Source: Bacillota bacterium (GTDB lineage Bacteria > Bacillota > Clostridia > Lachnospirales > Lachnospiraceae). Taken from it: DNA of 13,112 nt. The stretch lies in NCBI GenBank assembly GCA_023425485.1, contig JAFACO010000066.1, forward strand, positions 1 to 13,112. The letters are read 5' to 3'. Below are positions 12,831 to 13,112 of this stretch, in pieces. Each line of letters opens with the position of its first letter. The stretch's first letter is position 1. The position numbers and the translations under genes are program-made. The notes under the pieces are model-generated. The model saw only the letters and a list, made by a program, of their open reading frames with translations, was not told the DNA's origin and searched no databases.

Positions 12831-13112
12831 ATGAAGATTCAAATAAAGTTAGCAGATAATACAAATGGTTTTATAATTAAGAATTTATACCCGTTATACT
12901 TACATGACTTAGCAGAATTACATGGTGTACTTCCGAATGAGTTTGGAATATTTGAGGATGAACCAATAAAAACTCTTAGTGAACAATATGACATACAGCA
13001 AATTTGGTTTGACCACCCCGATATGCTATTTCCATATTTAATTATGGTTGATGACATACCAGCGGGTTTCTGCCTTGTTGCAAGTGGTAAATATGTGCCA
13101 AAAGAGATAGAT
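12831..13112 (+). CDS. GNAT-like acetyltransferase, N-terminal part (runs off the window)
   Basis: An open frame of 94 codons runs from the ATG at 12831 to the right edge with no stop. AAAGGAG lies 9 nt upstream. The protein opens with MKIQIKLADN and then IKNLYPLYLHDLAELHG, followed by IWFDHPDMLFPYLIMVDDIPAGFCLVASG (about 58-86). The layout, a first helix after a KNLYPLYLHDL-type start and then a strand pair with D-x-x-P-A-G-F, is that of the N-terminal half of GNAT acetyltransferases. The acetyl-CoA loop would come after the edge, so the family call rests on this half alone. It may share a transcript with the possible leader peptide. Confidence 0.7.
   Translation, partial: MKIQIKLADNTNGFIIKNLYPLYLHDLAELHGVLPNEFGIFEDEPIKTLSEQYDIQQIWFDHPDMLFPYLIMVDDIPAGFCLVASGKYVPKEID

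Noticed and set aside
12839..13057. 72-codon minus-strand open frame at the right end
   Set aside because: Antisense to the GNAT-like gene starting at 12831, which has a ribosome binding site and a meaningful translation.
1..13112. CRISPR arrays, insertion sequences, tRNA or rRNA genes, prophage genes
   Set aside because: No regularly spaced repeats, transposase or integrase motifs, or RNA-gene sequences were seen on either strand.

Overview
The window looks like the chromosome of an anaerobic, spore-forming, low-GC Gram-positive bacterium, most likely a clostridium of the Lachnospiraceae type. The base composition is AT-rich and nearly every gene has a strong AGGAGG-type ribosome binding site. 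The gene content fits too: two small spore coat-like proteins, a clostridial flavodiiron protein, a GHKL/LytTR two-component pair and a cytoplasmic family 2 glycoside hydrolase. No phage, transposase, CRISPR array, tRNA or rRNA was seen, so the genus is an inference.

Layout, left to right. (1) 1-1307: 3' part of an ABC exporter half-transporter, closed by a terminator near 1413-1463. (2) 1490-2272, minus strand: a cytoplasmic-looking protein with four canonical EF-hand loops. Its upstream region holds a 13-codon leader-like ORF and three TTCACA-like hexamers at exact 11-bp spacing. (3) 2538-2947: two gene remnants, the tail of an ABC ATPase and a short acetyltransferase-like tail. (4) 2981-4168: FprA-type flavodiiron protein, convergent with (5) 4232-4682, a two-gene coat-protein operon; they share a bidirectional terminator. 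(6) 4753-4986: a decayed GNAT acetyltransferase, followed by an intact two-domain GNAT (5101-6048). (7) 6049-6640: about 590 bp without a convincing gene but with much structure: a LytTR-type direct repeat, a -35-like element in a palindrome, a hairpin and a strong terminator. (8) 6641-8664: LytTR response regulator and GHKL histidine kinase, overlapping by 4 bp. (9) 8785-11807: GH2 glycosidase and a GtrA-like membrane protein. (10) 12022-12525: a GNAT; 12526-12830: a gap with a possible 19-aa leader peptide and a long inverted repeat; 12831 to the end: the 5' part of a third GNAT-like gene.

The most interesting reading is regulatory. LytTR regulators typically bind 9-bp direct repeats separated by 12-13 bp. 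A pair of this form (TAAGTTTAA, 12-bp spacer, TAAGTTTAG) lies at 6151-6180 upstream of the two-component genes, and the same TAAGTTTAG recurs at 8669-8677 just ahead of the GH2-gtrA pair. This suggests, without proving, that the kinase/regulator pair controls a short, perhaps non-coding transcript ending at 6500 and possibly the sugar genes downstream. No agrB/agrD-type signal gene is visible. A second theme is GNAT-family abundance: two intact genes, one cut by the window edge, and two remnants.
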